DNA of 5,432 nucleotides from Zetaproteobacteria bacterium (lineage in GTDB: Bacteria; Pseudomonadota; Zetaproteobacteria; Mariprofundales; Mariprofundaceae), in assembly GCA_021545665.1 (NCBI GenBank), contig JAJRTX010000251.1, positions 1-5,432 on the forward strand, in the 5' to 3' direction. The notes below the pieces were generated by a model that saw nothing but the letters and a program-made list of their open reading frames with translations, was not told the origin of the DNA and made no database searches. Position 1 is the first letter of the stretch; every line of letters begins with the position of its first letter. The position numbers were made by a program, and so were the translations under genes. Of this stretch, positions 1 through 5,432 are shown piece by piece.

Positions 1-1639
1 CTATCCCACCACCGAAGGCCTGCATCAACTCTCACTGCGGCGATATACGGAACAGGCATGCCAGTTACTCAGCCAGCACGGAGAGAAATTGCCCGAGCTG
101 CTCAATACGCCCTTAAGCCAGAAGCTAAAATTACCAAAACTGGCAGATTCTTTACAGTACATTCATAAACCACCAAATACCGCAGATACCAGGCAATTAC
201 TTCAGGGCATCCACCCTATGCAACGCAGGCTGGCATTAGAAGAGCTGCTGTCTCACCACTTGTCTATGCGTCAGTTTAGAACACAATCTGCCAGCTCTGA
301 ATCACTACGGGTCGCACAACCAGAAAAACTCACTGCTGATTTTATTCAATCCCTGCCCTTCACTCTCACTTCAGCTCAACAACGCGTGATACGTGAAATA
401 TTTCTCGATCTCCAACAAGCACAACCAATGCAACGCTTACTACAGGGTGATGTCGGTTCAGGTAAAACGGTAATCGCTGCGCTCGCAGCACTGGCCTCAA
501 TTCGTGCGGGCTATCAAGTGGCCCTGATGGCCCCGACTGAATTACTGGCCGAGCAACATCTACAAACATTGTCACAATGGTTACAGGCGCATGACATCAA
601 TATCGCACTTCTAACTGGCAAGCTAAAAGCGGCTGATAAACGTCAGACGCTTGCGGCCATTGAATCAGGTGATGTCGATCTGGCTATTGGTACTCATGCC
701 CTGTTTCAGGACGACAGCAAATTTTCACGTTTAGGCTTAATTATTGTCGATGAACAACATCGTTTTGGTGTACATCAACGCCTCGCTCTGCGAGAAAAAG
801 GCCGTCATGGTAGCTATATGCCACATCAATTAATCATGACTGCCACCCCTATCCCCCGAACCCTCGCAATGACAGCTTATGCAGATCTTGAAACCTCAAT
901 AATTGATCAACTCCCACCCGGTCGTCAGCCAATTGAAACTGCTGTCATGCCTGATTCAAAACGAACAGATATTATCAATGGGGTAAAAAGTGCCTGTAAA
1001 AAGGGTCGTCAGGTTTACTGGGTATGCACCCTGATTGAGGAATCTGAATCATTACAGTGCCAGGCTGCTGAAGTGACTGCTGAACTATTAGCTGAGACAT
1101 TGCCAGAACTTCGCATAGGTTTAATACACGGCCGCATGAAAGCGGATGAAAAAGACAAGGTTATGCATGCTTTTCGCTCTGCCGAAACCGATATACTGGT
1201 TGCCACCACTGTAATCGAAGTAGGTGTAGACGTACCCAATGCCAGTCTTATGATCATCGAAAATGCTGAACGCCTGGGTCTGGCTCAACTCCATCAACTA
1301 CGCGGTCGGGTAGGACGAGGCAGCACGGCCAGCGCCTGTGTGTTAATGTATCAGGGTAAACTATCACACAATGGACGCACTCGACTCGCCGCCATGCGTA
1401 ACACCAATGACGGCTTCGAAATCGCCCGCATAGATCTCGAAATCAGAGGCCCGGGTGAATTACTCGGTACCCGCCAGACTGGCCTGTTACAGTTTCGTAT
1501 CGCAGATTTAAGCCGTGACGCGGATTTGCTGGAACAGATTCCTGATCTGGCGACTGAAATTGAACAACTGGCCCCGGAAAAAATACCGTTGCTGATTCGG
1601 CGGTGGGCCGGTGATGTGATGGGGTATGGCGACGTTTAG
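1..1639 (+). CDS. recG: ATP-dependent DNA helicase RecG, C-terminal part (5' end cut by window)
   Basis: RecG is a cytoplasmic superfamily 2 helicase that reverses stalled replication forks and migrates branched DNA in recombination and repair. The frame is open from base 2 (first whole codon) to TAG at 1637-1639, giving 545 residues. The first visible residues, YPTTEG, match a point near residue 150 of the roughly 690-residue E. coli protein, so the N-terminal wedge domain is mostly missing. In fragment numbering, Walker A GDVGSGKT is at 149-156, the DEQH box at 250-253, TATPIPRT at 280-287, TTVIEVGVDVP at 402-412 and the arginine-finger motif QLRGRVGR at 432-439. The RecG-type segment with RGPGELLGTRQTG follows at about 482-494. 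All helicase motifs are intact and no frameshift is seen. The TTG at 89 is an internal leucine codon, not a start. The gene is followed closely by ubiA, which suggests co-transcription. Confidence 0.97.
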   Translation, partial: YPTTEGLHQLSLRRYTEQACQLLSQHGEKLPELLNTPLSQKLKLPKLADSLQYIHKPPNTADTRQLLQGIHPMQRRLALEELLSHHLSMRQFRTQSASSESLRVAQPEKLTADFIQSLPFTLTSAQQRVIREIFLDLQQAQPMQRLLQGDVGSGKTVIAALAALASIRAGYQVALMAPTELLAEQHLQTLSQWLQAHDINIALLTGKLKAADKRQTLAAIESGDVDLAIGTHALFQDDSKFSRLGLIIVDEQHRFGVHQRLALREKGRHGSYMPHQLIMTATPIPRTLAMTAYADLETSIIDQLPPGRQPIETAVMPDSKRTDIINGVKSACKKGRQVYWVCTLIEESESLQCQAAEVTAELLAETLPELRIGLIHGRMKADEKDKVMHAFRSAETDILVATTVIEVGVDVPNASLMIIENAERLGLAQLHQLRGRVGRGSTASACVLMYQGKLSHNGRTRLAAMRNTNDGFEIARIDLEIRGPGELLGTRQTGLLQFRIADLSRDADLLEQIPDLATEIEQLAPEKIPLLIRRWAGDVMGYGDV

Positions 1640-1656
1640 CACAAGTAACTAGCATC

Positions 1657-2520
1657 ATGACGAACCTTGCAGAAAAACTAAAACTATATTTACAGCTAAT
1701 GCGTGCCGACCGGCCCATCGGTAGTTTTCTGTTGCTGTGGCCTACCTTATGGGCATTATGGTTTGCGGGAGCAGGACAGCCAGCTGCTTCGATTGTACTT
1801 ATTTTTATCGTTGGCGTATTCCTTATGCGCTCAGCAGGCTGCGTGATTAATGACTACGCTGATCGAAAAATAGATCCGGAAGTTAGGCGCACCTGCAATC
1901 GCCCTCTGGCCGCGGGCCTGGTTAAACCACATGAGGCGTTGATTCTATTTGCCGCCCTGTGCCTGATTGCCCTGTTACTGGTGCTACAACTGAATGCACT
2001 TAGTCTAAAGTTATCATTAGTTGCTGTTTTACTTGCTGCCAGCTATCCATTCATGAAACGCATTACCCATCTGCCACAGGTATATCTTGGTATTGCTTTC
2101 GGCTGGAGCATTCCAATGGCCTTTGCAGCACAGAGCAATGAGTTATCCAGCGCTGTCTGGCTGATATTCCTTGCTAATATCTGCTGGACGGTGGCCTATG
2201 ACACCATGTATGCCATGGTAGATCGTGAAGATGACCTGAAAATTGGTGTCATGTCGACAGCAATCCTGTTTGCCCGCCACGATCGTTTAATCATCGGCTT
2301 GCTACAGTTTGCAACACTGGCACTACTCCTTTGGACTGGCCTGATATTCGAACGTGGTAATTTTTACTTCGGTGGCCTGTTATTAGCCTCCACCTTTTTT
2401 CTCTATCAACAATGGTTACTAGCCGTCGAAGACACAAAATGCTACCTACAGGCATTTCTGAATAACAACTGGTTCGGCGCAACTGTCTTTGTTGGACTGG
2501 CACTGGACTATTTGCCCTGA
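1657..2520 (+). CDS. ubiA: 4-hydroxybenzoate polyprenyltransferase UbiA
   Basis: This inner-membrane enzyme attaches a polyprenyl (usually octaprenyl) chain to 4-hydroxybenzoate, the first membrane-bound step of ubiquinone synthesis. The 287-residue product has the family length. It shows the conserved N-terminal MRADRPIG and LLLWPTLWALW stretches, the first Asp-rich motif NDYADRKIDPEV (N65, D66, D69, D73) and the second motif YDTMYAMVDREDD (D182, D189, D192, D193), which together bind Mg2+ and the prenyl diphosphate. The rest is mostly hydrophobic helices, as expected for eight to nine membrane segments. The ATG at 1657 aligns with family N-termini, but its ribosome binding site is poor (only an AAGTAA-like stretch upstream). 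The 17-base gap to recG suggests the two genes share a transcript. The chorismate lyase gene ubiC, often just upstream of ubiA in related bacteria, is not between recG and ubiA. Confidence 0.98.
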   Translation: MTNLAEKLKLYLQLMRADRPIGSFLLLWPTLWALWFAGAGQPAASIVLIFIVGVFLMRSAGCVINDYADRKIDPEVRRTCNRPLAAGLVKPHEALILFAALCLIALLLVLQLNALSLKLSLVAVLLAASYPFMKRITHLPQVYLGIAFGWSIPMAFAAQSNELSSAVWLIFLANICWTVAYDTMYAMVDREDDLKIGVMSTAILFARHDRLIIGLLQFATLALLLWTGLIFERGNFYFGGLLLASTFFLYQQWLLAVEDTKCYLQAFLNNNWFGATVFVGLALDYLP

Positions 2521-2528
2521 GGGGTTTG

Positions 2529-2561
2529 GGGTTTTGATACAAGACACTAGACTCAAGACCC
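2529..2561 (+). other. Possible hairpin downstream of ubiA
   Basis: GGGTTTTG (2529-2536) can pair with CAAGACCC (2554-2561) through eight pairs, one of them G-U, around a 17-base loop. It begins nine bases after the ubiA stop. No T-run follows, so it is not a convincing intrinsic terminator. It might protect the 3' end of the recG-ubiA message, or it may be chance. Confidence 0.25.
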
Positions 2562-2582
2562 GCTACCGACAAATCACCAGCT

Positions 2583-2600
2583 AAAAGTTGAAACTTTTTT
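2583..2600 (+). terminator. Weak AT-rich hairpin with T-run (possible ubiA terminator)
   Basis: AAAAGT (2583-2588) pairs with ACTTTT (2593-2598) around the loop TGAA, and the T-run continues to 2600. The shape resembles an intrinsic terminator, but the stem is only six pairs with a single G-C, so it would be weak. It overlaps the -35 box proposed for the downstream ATPase gene, so termination of recG-ubiA and initiation of the next transcript may lie together here. The call is inference from pairing only. Confidence 0.25.
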
Positions 2601-2626
2601 ACATTCCCTAACGAGTGCATTACTAT
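2598..2626 (+). promoter_or_regulatory. Candidate sigma70 promoter of the ParA-like gene
   Basis: TTTACA at 2598-2603 matches the -35 consensus at five of six bases. After exactly 17 bases, TACTAT at 2621-2626 matches the -10 consensus at four of six, including the key A and final T. Initiation would fall near 2632-2634, leaving a leader of about 50 bases before the ATG at 2683. It lies in the 162-base gap after ubiA, which fits a separate transcript for the ATPase gene. Confidence 0.5.
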
Positions 2627-2665
2627 TCCTGCCACACAACACGAATAAATCTGGCGATGTGGTAC

Positions 2666-2672
2666 AGGGAGA
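2666..2672 (+). promoter_or_regulatory. Ribosome binding site of the ParA-like gene
   Basis: AGGGAGA lies ten bases before the ATG at 2683, a purine-rich Shine-Dalgarno match at slightly long but workable spacing. It supports that ATG as the start, as does the P-loop close to the resulting N-terminus. Confidence 0.6.
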
Positions 2673-2682
2673 TTGGTAAAAT

Positions 2683-3312
2683 ATGAAAACAGTACTGGTG
2701 GTCAATGCAAAAGGCGGCTGTGGAAAGACAACACTATCTACAAACCTGGCTAGCTATTTTGCTACCAATGAATACAAGACCGTTCTAGTCGATTTCGACC
2801 CGCAACAATCATCACTGGAATGGCTCAAGGAAAGAGATCCGGATCATTATTATGAAATACAGGGTATTTCACCCTACGAGCATCGTCTGCGCTTTGCTGC
2901 AGATGTAGACCGCGTAATACTCGATGCACCTGCCCGCGTCGAAGGTAAACAGCTAACGGACCTGGTACGTCGTGCTGATGTTATTCTGGTTCCGGTACTG
3001 CCCTCCCCCATCGATATGCGTGCTGCGTCGCATTTCATCAAAGATCTGTTAATGACCGGACAAGCTGAAGAGAAAAAAATCGCTGTAATTGCCAATCGCG
3101 TTAGAGAGAACACTCTGATTTACCAGCAGCTGAACAAATTTCTCAAGCACCTGAAAATCCCTTTTCTCGCCACCATTCGTGACAGCCAGAATTATATACA
3201 CGGTGCGGAAAAAGGTCTGGGTATCTTTGACATGCCCTGGTATCAGGTATCCCATGATATCGAGCAATGGAAACCGTTAATACGCTGGATTAACCGCAAC
3301 CTGGGTAACTAA
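2683..3312 (+). CDS. Orphan ParA/MinD-family P-loop ATPase
   Basis: The 209-residue product is a small deviant Walker-A ATPase of the ParA superfamily. Such proteins dimerise on ATP binding and position plasmids, chromosomes, chemoreceptor arrays or other cargo, usually by gradients on the nucleoid. Visible motifs are KGGCGKTT at 10-17 (signature lysine K10, P-loop lysine K15, T16), Walker A' VDFDP at 36-40 with D39, Walker B VILDAPA at 78-84 with D81, and the ANR segment near 137-139 expected at the nucleotide-base site. There is no N-terminal helix-turn-helix extension, so it resembles short (type Ib-like) ParA proteins and not plasmid P1 ParA. It also lacks the C-terminal amphipathic membrane helix expected of MinD, as the tail WINRNLGN is short and polar. 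No ParB, MinE or other partner gene is in the window, so the cargo is unknown. Promoter and ribosome-site candidates suggest it is expressed on its own. The family is well supported; the role is not. Confidence 0.92.
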   Translation: MKTVLVVNAKGGCGKTTLSTNLASYFATNEYKTVLVDFDPQQSSLEWLKERDPDHYYEIQGISPYEHRLRFAADVDRVILDAPARVEGKQLTDLVRRADVILVPVLPSPIDMRAASHFIKDLLMTGQAEEKKIAVIANRVRENTLIYQQLNKFLKHLKIPFLATIRDSQNYIHGAEKGLGIFDMPWYQVSHDIEQWKPLIRWINRNLGN

Positions 3313-3325
3313 TCTATCCGTTAAA

Positions 3326-3348
3326 CAGTAAATTAAACTATTTACCTG
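3326..3348. terminator. AT-rich hairpin between convergent genes
   Basis: GTAAAT (3328-3333) pairs with ATTTAC (3340-3345) around a six-base loop. In an alternative register CAG (3326-3328) pairs with CTG (3346-3348) with one bulged C. The hairpin lies in the 29-base gap between the two convergent stop codons and covers the aroE stop at 3342-3344. It could serve both strands, but it is AT-rich and lacks a clean T-run on either side, so its strength as a terminator is doubtful. Confidence 0.3.
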
Positions 3349-4160
3349 AGCTGCTGAATTACCGCATCCGTTTCAGGACGCACCCCGTGCCATAGATGAA
3401 AAGACTCAGCAGCCTGCTCGACCAGCATACCTAACCCATCGCTGCAATTTGATACACCCTTATCTTCTGCCCAACGCATAAAAGCAGTCGGTTCATTGCC
3501 ATACATCATGTCGTAAGCCAGCGCCTGATCAGCAAAAATACTTGCAGGTAAATCCGGTACTGCTCCGTTTAAACTTGCTGCAGTGCCATTTATCACTATG
3601 TCATAAGGCGTATTGCCCACTGCATCAAGTCCACTTGCGGTACAGGGTCCGGTAGCAGAAAATATATTCGCCAACTCATGGGCTTTTGCTGGAGTTCTGT
3701 TCGCAATATGCAACAATGCAGGGGCAGCCTCCAACAAAGGACCCAGGACACCTCTAACTGCTCCACCAGCACCAACCACCAGAATCCGCGCCTGTTCCAC
3801 TTGTTTCGACAAGTTCACCTGAATATCCTGCAACATCCCTAACCCATCCGTGTTCTCACCATAAATTTTCCCGCTATCGAGTAACTTCAAGGTATTCACT
3901 GCCCCGGCAAGCTCAGCCCTTTTCGACCGGCGTTGCGCCAGCTTCCATGCGTCCAGCTTAAAAGGTACTGTAATATTCAACCCTTTGCCGCCAACACTGA
4001 CAAAATGTCTAACTGCCTCCTCAAAATGCCCCACATCAACATGAATTGCTCGATATTCCAGCTCTATCCCACATTGATCTGCAAATAATCTGTGTATTAA
4101 TGGAGATTTACTATGGTTGATGGGGTTACCCATCACGGCATATTTTGAGTTTTCAGACAT
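3342..4160 (-). CDS. aroE: Shikimate dehydrogenase (NADP+), AroE
   Basis: This cytoplasmic enzyme reduces 3-dehydroshikimate to shikimate with NADPH in the pathway to chorismate and aromatic amino acids. At 272 residues it equals the length of E. coli AroE. The N-terminal substrate domain has HSKSP (16-20), whose serines contact shikimate, NITVPFK with catalytic K68, GAVNTL with N89, and ENTDG with catalytic D105. The Rossmann domain has the glycine-rich loop GAGGAV at 130-135 and NRT at 154-156, the classic NADP 2'-phosphate-binding loop. Later conserved parts are INGT (190-193), YDMMY (216-220) and DGLGMLVEQAAESF (241-254) with Q249. All key residues are present. The ATG is preceded by a strong AGGAAG site, confirming the start. 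The gene lies 75 bases downstream of the metallo-hydrolase gene on the same strand and converges with the ParA-like gene. Confidence 0.98.
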   Translation of the reverse strand: MSENSKYAVMGNPINHSKSPLIHRLFADQCGIELEYRAIHVDVGHFEEAVRHFVSVGGKGLNITVPFKLDAWKLAQRRSKRAELAGAVNTLKLLDSGKIYGENTDGLGMLQDIQVNLSKQVEQARILVVGAGGAVRGVLGPLLEAAPALLHIANRTPAKAHELANIFSATGPCTASGLDAVGNTPYDIVINGTAASLNGAVPDLPASIFADQALAYDMMYGNEPTAFMRWAEDKGVSNCSDGLGMLVEQAAESFHLWHGVRPETDAVIQQLR

Positions 4161-4163
4161 TTG

Positions 4164-4169
4164 CTTCCT
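4164..4169 (-). promoter_or_regulatory. Ribosome binding site of aroE
   Basis: Read on the minus strand, AGGAAG ends three bases before the aroE ATG, placing the AGGA core five bases from it. This is the best Shine-Dalgarno match in the window apart from that of the hydrolase gene, and it fixes the aroE start at 4160. Confidence 0.7.
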
Positions 4170-4186
4170 GGCTATACATACTCACG

Positions 4187-4215
4187 AGAATAAAAAGAAG
4201 CTTTGCACCAATCAA
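4187..4215 (-). promoter_or_regulatory. Candidate sigma70 promoter of aroE
   Basis: On the minus strand, TTGATT (4215-4210) resembles a -35 box (four of six). After exactly 17 bases, TATTCT (4192-4187) resembles a -10 box (four of six). Initiation near 4180 would give a leader of about 20 bases holding the ribosome site. It sits in the 75-base gap after the hydrolase gene, where I see no intrinsic terminator, so aroE could be transcribed both from here and by read-through. Confidence 0.4.
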
Positions 4216-4235
4216 TTTCAGATAAAACGACCATC

Positions 4236-5198
4236 CTATTCAAACGCCGCCTTTTCAGCTTCTAGCAAAGCCAGGCTAATATGCTTGCCAACATTCTCTT
4301 TAAAGCCAGGCCAGTCGTGATAAGCGGCAAGTTTTGCCACCACCTGCTCTTTCATCTCAAAATCAGTCAGGCCTTCTTCATATAAAGCAGCTACAGCTTC
4401 ATAAAGCGTTACAACATAAGTACGGTAACTTTCGATAATTTTCTTATCACCAGTAGGCCCATGCCCCGGGACATAGTGCTTAAAATTATCCTCAATCAAC
4501 TTGTCCGCCATCGCAATCGTGCCACGGAAAGTCCCATCATCAAAACGTGGCAGGCGAATATAGGTTACGTTATCACCAGTAAAAAAGACTGAGTCTTCAA
4601 CCACTTCAAACATGGCATCGGTGTAACTGTGTACAGCGGGCATGATATGAACGCGAAGGGTCACGCCTGCTACTTTAATTACATCACCATCACTTAATGC
4701 ATTTTCAGGAATGTATGCTGTAGTGCCATCAGTAGCGCCCTCTGTTAACTGGCTCATTAATTTGATCCAGGATTCTGCTTCAGATTCCTTTGCCTTTCTA
4801 ATCATCTCCGGGTGGGCATAGAATTTAGCTTTCGGGTAGGCATCACGTATGGCCTGATTACCTAACCAGTGATCGCCATGTATATGCGTGTTAAAGACAT
4901 GGCTGATGGGTTTATCGGTTAGTTTCTTTACCTGTCTCAACACCATGCGGCCTGATTCCTGACTGGAACCCGGGTCGATAATAACGACACTGTCGTTGCC
5001 AATGATGATTCCAGGGTTATTCATGAAACCGAGATTTTCTACTTTTGGTCTCTCTGTCGGCCCAAATATCACATAAGTATGATCGGTTATTTTTTGAGCT
5101 TCGAAATCAGGAACTTTTGTGCCAGCAAAACTGTTTAACGAAACCGCCAGCAATATCATTAGCGAGAATATAGATAGTGTTGTCCGTATAATTTTCAT
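4236..5198 (-). CDS. Exported metallo-beta-lactamase-fold hydrolase
   Basis: The 320-residue product starts with a Sec signal peptide: basic MKIIR, a hydrophobic core at about 8-21, and a likely cleavage after SFA at residue 25. The mature protein should therefore be periplasmic. It has the full binuclear metal set of the fold: THIHGDHW at 104-111 (H105, H107, D109, H110), H190 in PAVHSYTD, bridging D209 in FTGDN, and H246 in VPGHGP. An early strand reads VVIIDPG (71-77). The bridging aspartate and HxHxDH set resemble glyoxalase II-like hydrolases and not class B1 beta-lactamases, which have cysteine at the fourth motif. Related exported families include the SoxH-like and quinoprotein-relay zinc metallohydrolases, but I cannot assign it to one, and the substrate is unknown. 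Start support comes from the signal peptide and a GGGGA site. It lies 12 bases after an unidentified gene, probably in one operon. Confidence 0.93.
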   Translation of the reverse strand: MKIIRTTLSIFSLMILLAVSLNSFAGTKVPDFEAQKITDHTYVIFGPTERPKVENLGFMNNPGIIIGNDSVVIIDPGSSQESGRMVLRQVKKLTDKPISHVFNTHIHGDHWLGNQAIRDAYPKAKFYAHPEMIRKAKESEAESWIKLMSQLTEGATDGTTAYIPENALSDGDVIKVAGVTLRVHIMPAVHSYTDAMFEVVEDSVFFTGDNVTYIRLPRFDDGTFRGTIAMADKLIEDNFKHYVPGHGPTGDKKIIESYRTYVVTLYEAVAALYEEGLTDFEMKEQVVAKLAAYHDWPGFKENVGKHISLALLEAEKAAFE

Positions 5199-5203
5199 AC
5201 TGT

Positions 5204-5208
5204 TCCCC
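5204..5208 (-). promoter_or_regulatory. Ribosome binding site of the exported hydrolase gene
   Basis: Read on the minus strand, GGGGA ends five bases before the ATG at 5198, inside the 12-base gap after the stop codon of the upstream gene. It supports the chosen start, and its placement fits translation from a shared message. Confidence 0.6.
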
Positions 5209-5210
5209 AG

Positions 5211-5432
5211 TTAATTTTCTGCGCCCAGTTCTATGGCGCTCTGTTTTCTTCTGTTACAGTTGTCTGTCGAATTGTAATGCTCGATGCCACCCATCCAGCT
5301 ACGGGTTTCCTCATCGACAATGTCCTGTAACATTTTAATATGCTCCGGCTGAGCATTCAGCGCAGGAATATAGTGATATATTTCACCACCTGATGCCAGA
5401 AATAAATCACGATTCTGTTCAGCGACCTCTTC
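5211..5432 (-). CDS. C-terminal end of an unidentified protein (5' end beyond window)
   Basis: Reading leftward from the right edge, the minus strand is open for 73 codons and ends in TAA at 5213-5211. Translation begins [20 protein letters not shown], continues through [12 protein letters not shown] and [12 protein letters not shown], and ends in a charged, polar tail [13 protein letters not shown]. An open run of this length has roughly a 3 percent chance in random even-composition sequence. With the 12-base spacing to the next gene and the ribosome site in the gap, this supports real coding. No membrane segment, CxxC pair or recognisable catalytic motif is visible, and the only cysteine is in the tail. 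I do not recognise the family. It is probably co-transcribed with the hydrolase gene, and its function may be related to it. Confidence 0.65.
   Translation of the reverse strand, partial: EEVAEQNRDLFLASGGEIYHYIPALNAQPEHIKMLQDIVDEETRSWMGGIEHYNSTDNCNRRKQSAIELGAEN

Noticed and set aside
89..91. TTG as a possible start codon for the recG reading frame
   Set aside because: The frame is open to the left edge and the residues before it (YPTTEG onward) match the RecG family, so this is an internal leucine in a gene cut by the window.
1443..1718. Minus-strand open frame spanning the recG-ubiA junction
   Set aside because: It is antisense to two well-supported genes and its translation shows no domain; the open run is best explained by codon bias of the sense genes.
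2521..2535. G-rich run GGGGTTTGGGGTTTT after ubiA as a G-quadruplex or telomere-like repeat
   Set aside because: Only two G-runs are present; four are needed for an intramolecular quadruplex, and the repeat does not continue.
2291..2635. A 114-codon open frame on the minus strand over the end of ubiA
   Set aside because: It lies mostly opposite the conserved coding sequence of ubiA, has no recognisable motif and reads as low-plausibility protein, so it is a shadow frame.
2632..2662. CCACA/TGTGG inverted repeat in the leader of the ParA-like gene as an operator or riboswitch stem
   Set aside because: It has five pairs over a 21-base loop with no further structure and no match to a known riboswitch, so it is within chance expectation.
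2683..3312. Plasmid or integrated-element partition locus around the ParA-like gene
   Set aside because: There is no ParB, replication, integrase or repeat sequence nearby, and both flanking genes are core chromosomal genes with similar base composition.
4236..5198. Beta-lactamase (carbapenemase) function for the exported metallo-hydrolase
   Set aside because: Aspartate (D209) at the fourth metal motif, in TGDN, is typical of glyoxalase II-like hydrolases; true class B enzymes do not have the bridging aspartate there. Fold membership alone does not support antibiotic resistance.

Overview
The window is a stretch of ordinary-looking gammaproteobacterial chromosome with five genes that can be named, at least to family, and one gene cut by the right edge. 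RecG, UbiA and AroE all match the proteobacterial (E. coli-like) forms in motifs and length. A 4-hydroxybenzoate prenyltransferase implies an aerobic or facultative ubiquinone-making proteobacterium. Base composition looks even throughout, and I saw no insertion sequence, tRNA, rRNA, CRISPR array, phage gene or integration scar. The species cannot be named from this sequence alone.

Left half, plus strand. The 3' four-fifths of recG (branch-migration helicase) runs in from the left edge and stops at 1639. After only 17 bases comes ubiA (1657-2520), probably in the same transcript. A 162-base gap then holds a good sigma70-type promoter candidate and two weak hairpins. It precedes a small ParA/MinD-type ATPase gene (2683-3312) that has no partner gene nearby.

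Right half, minus strand. aroE (4160 down to 3342) converges on the parA-like gene across a 29-base gap with a small AT-rich hairpin. Upstream of aroE is a gene for an exported metallo-beta-lactamase-fold hydrolase (5198 down to 4236). Twelve bases upstream of that is the C-terminal end of an unidentified gene (5432 down to 5211). The last two look like one operon. aroE may be read through from it, but it also has its own promoter candidate and a clear ribosome binding site.

Functionally the named genes are housekeeping: DNA repair, ubiquinone synthesis and the shikimate pathway. AroE lies on the route to chorismate, from which the 4-hydroxybenzoate used by UbiA is made, so the two are metabolically linked although transcribed convergently. 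The less explained parts are the orphan ParA-like ATPase and the periplasmic hydrolase with its unidentified neighbour. I do not see convincing evidence of a new multi-gene system here.
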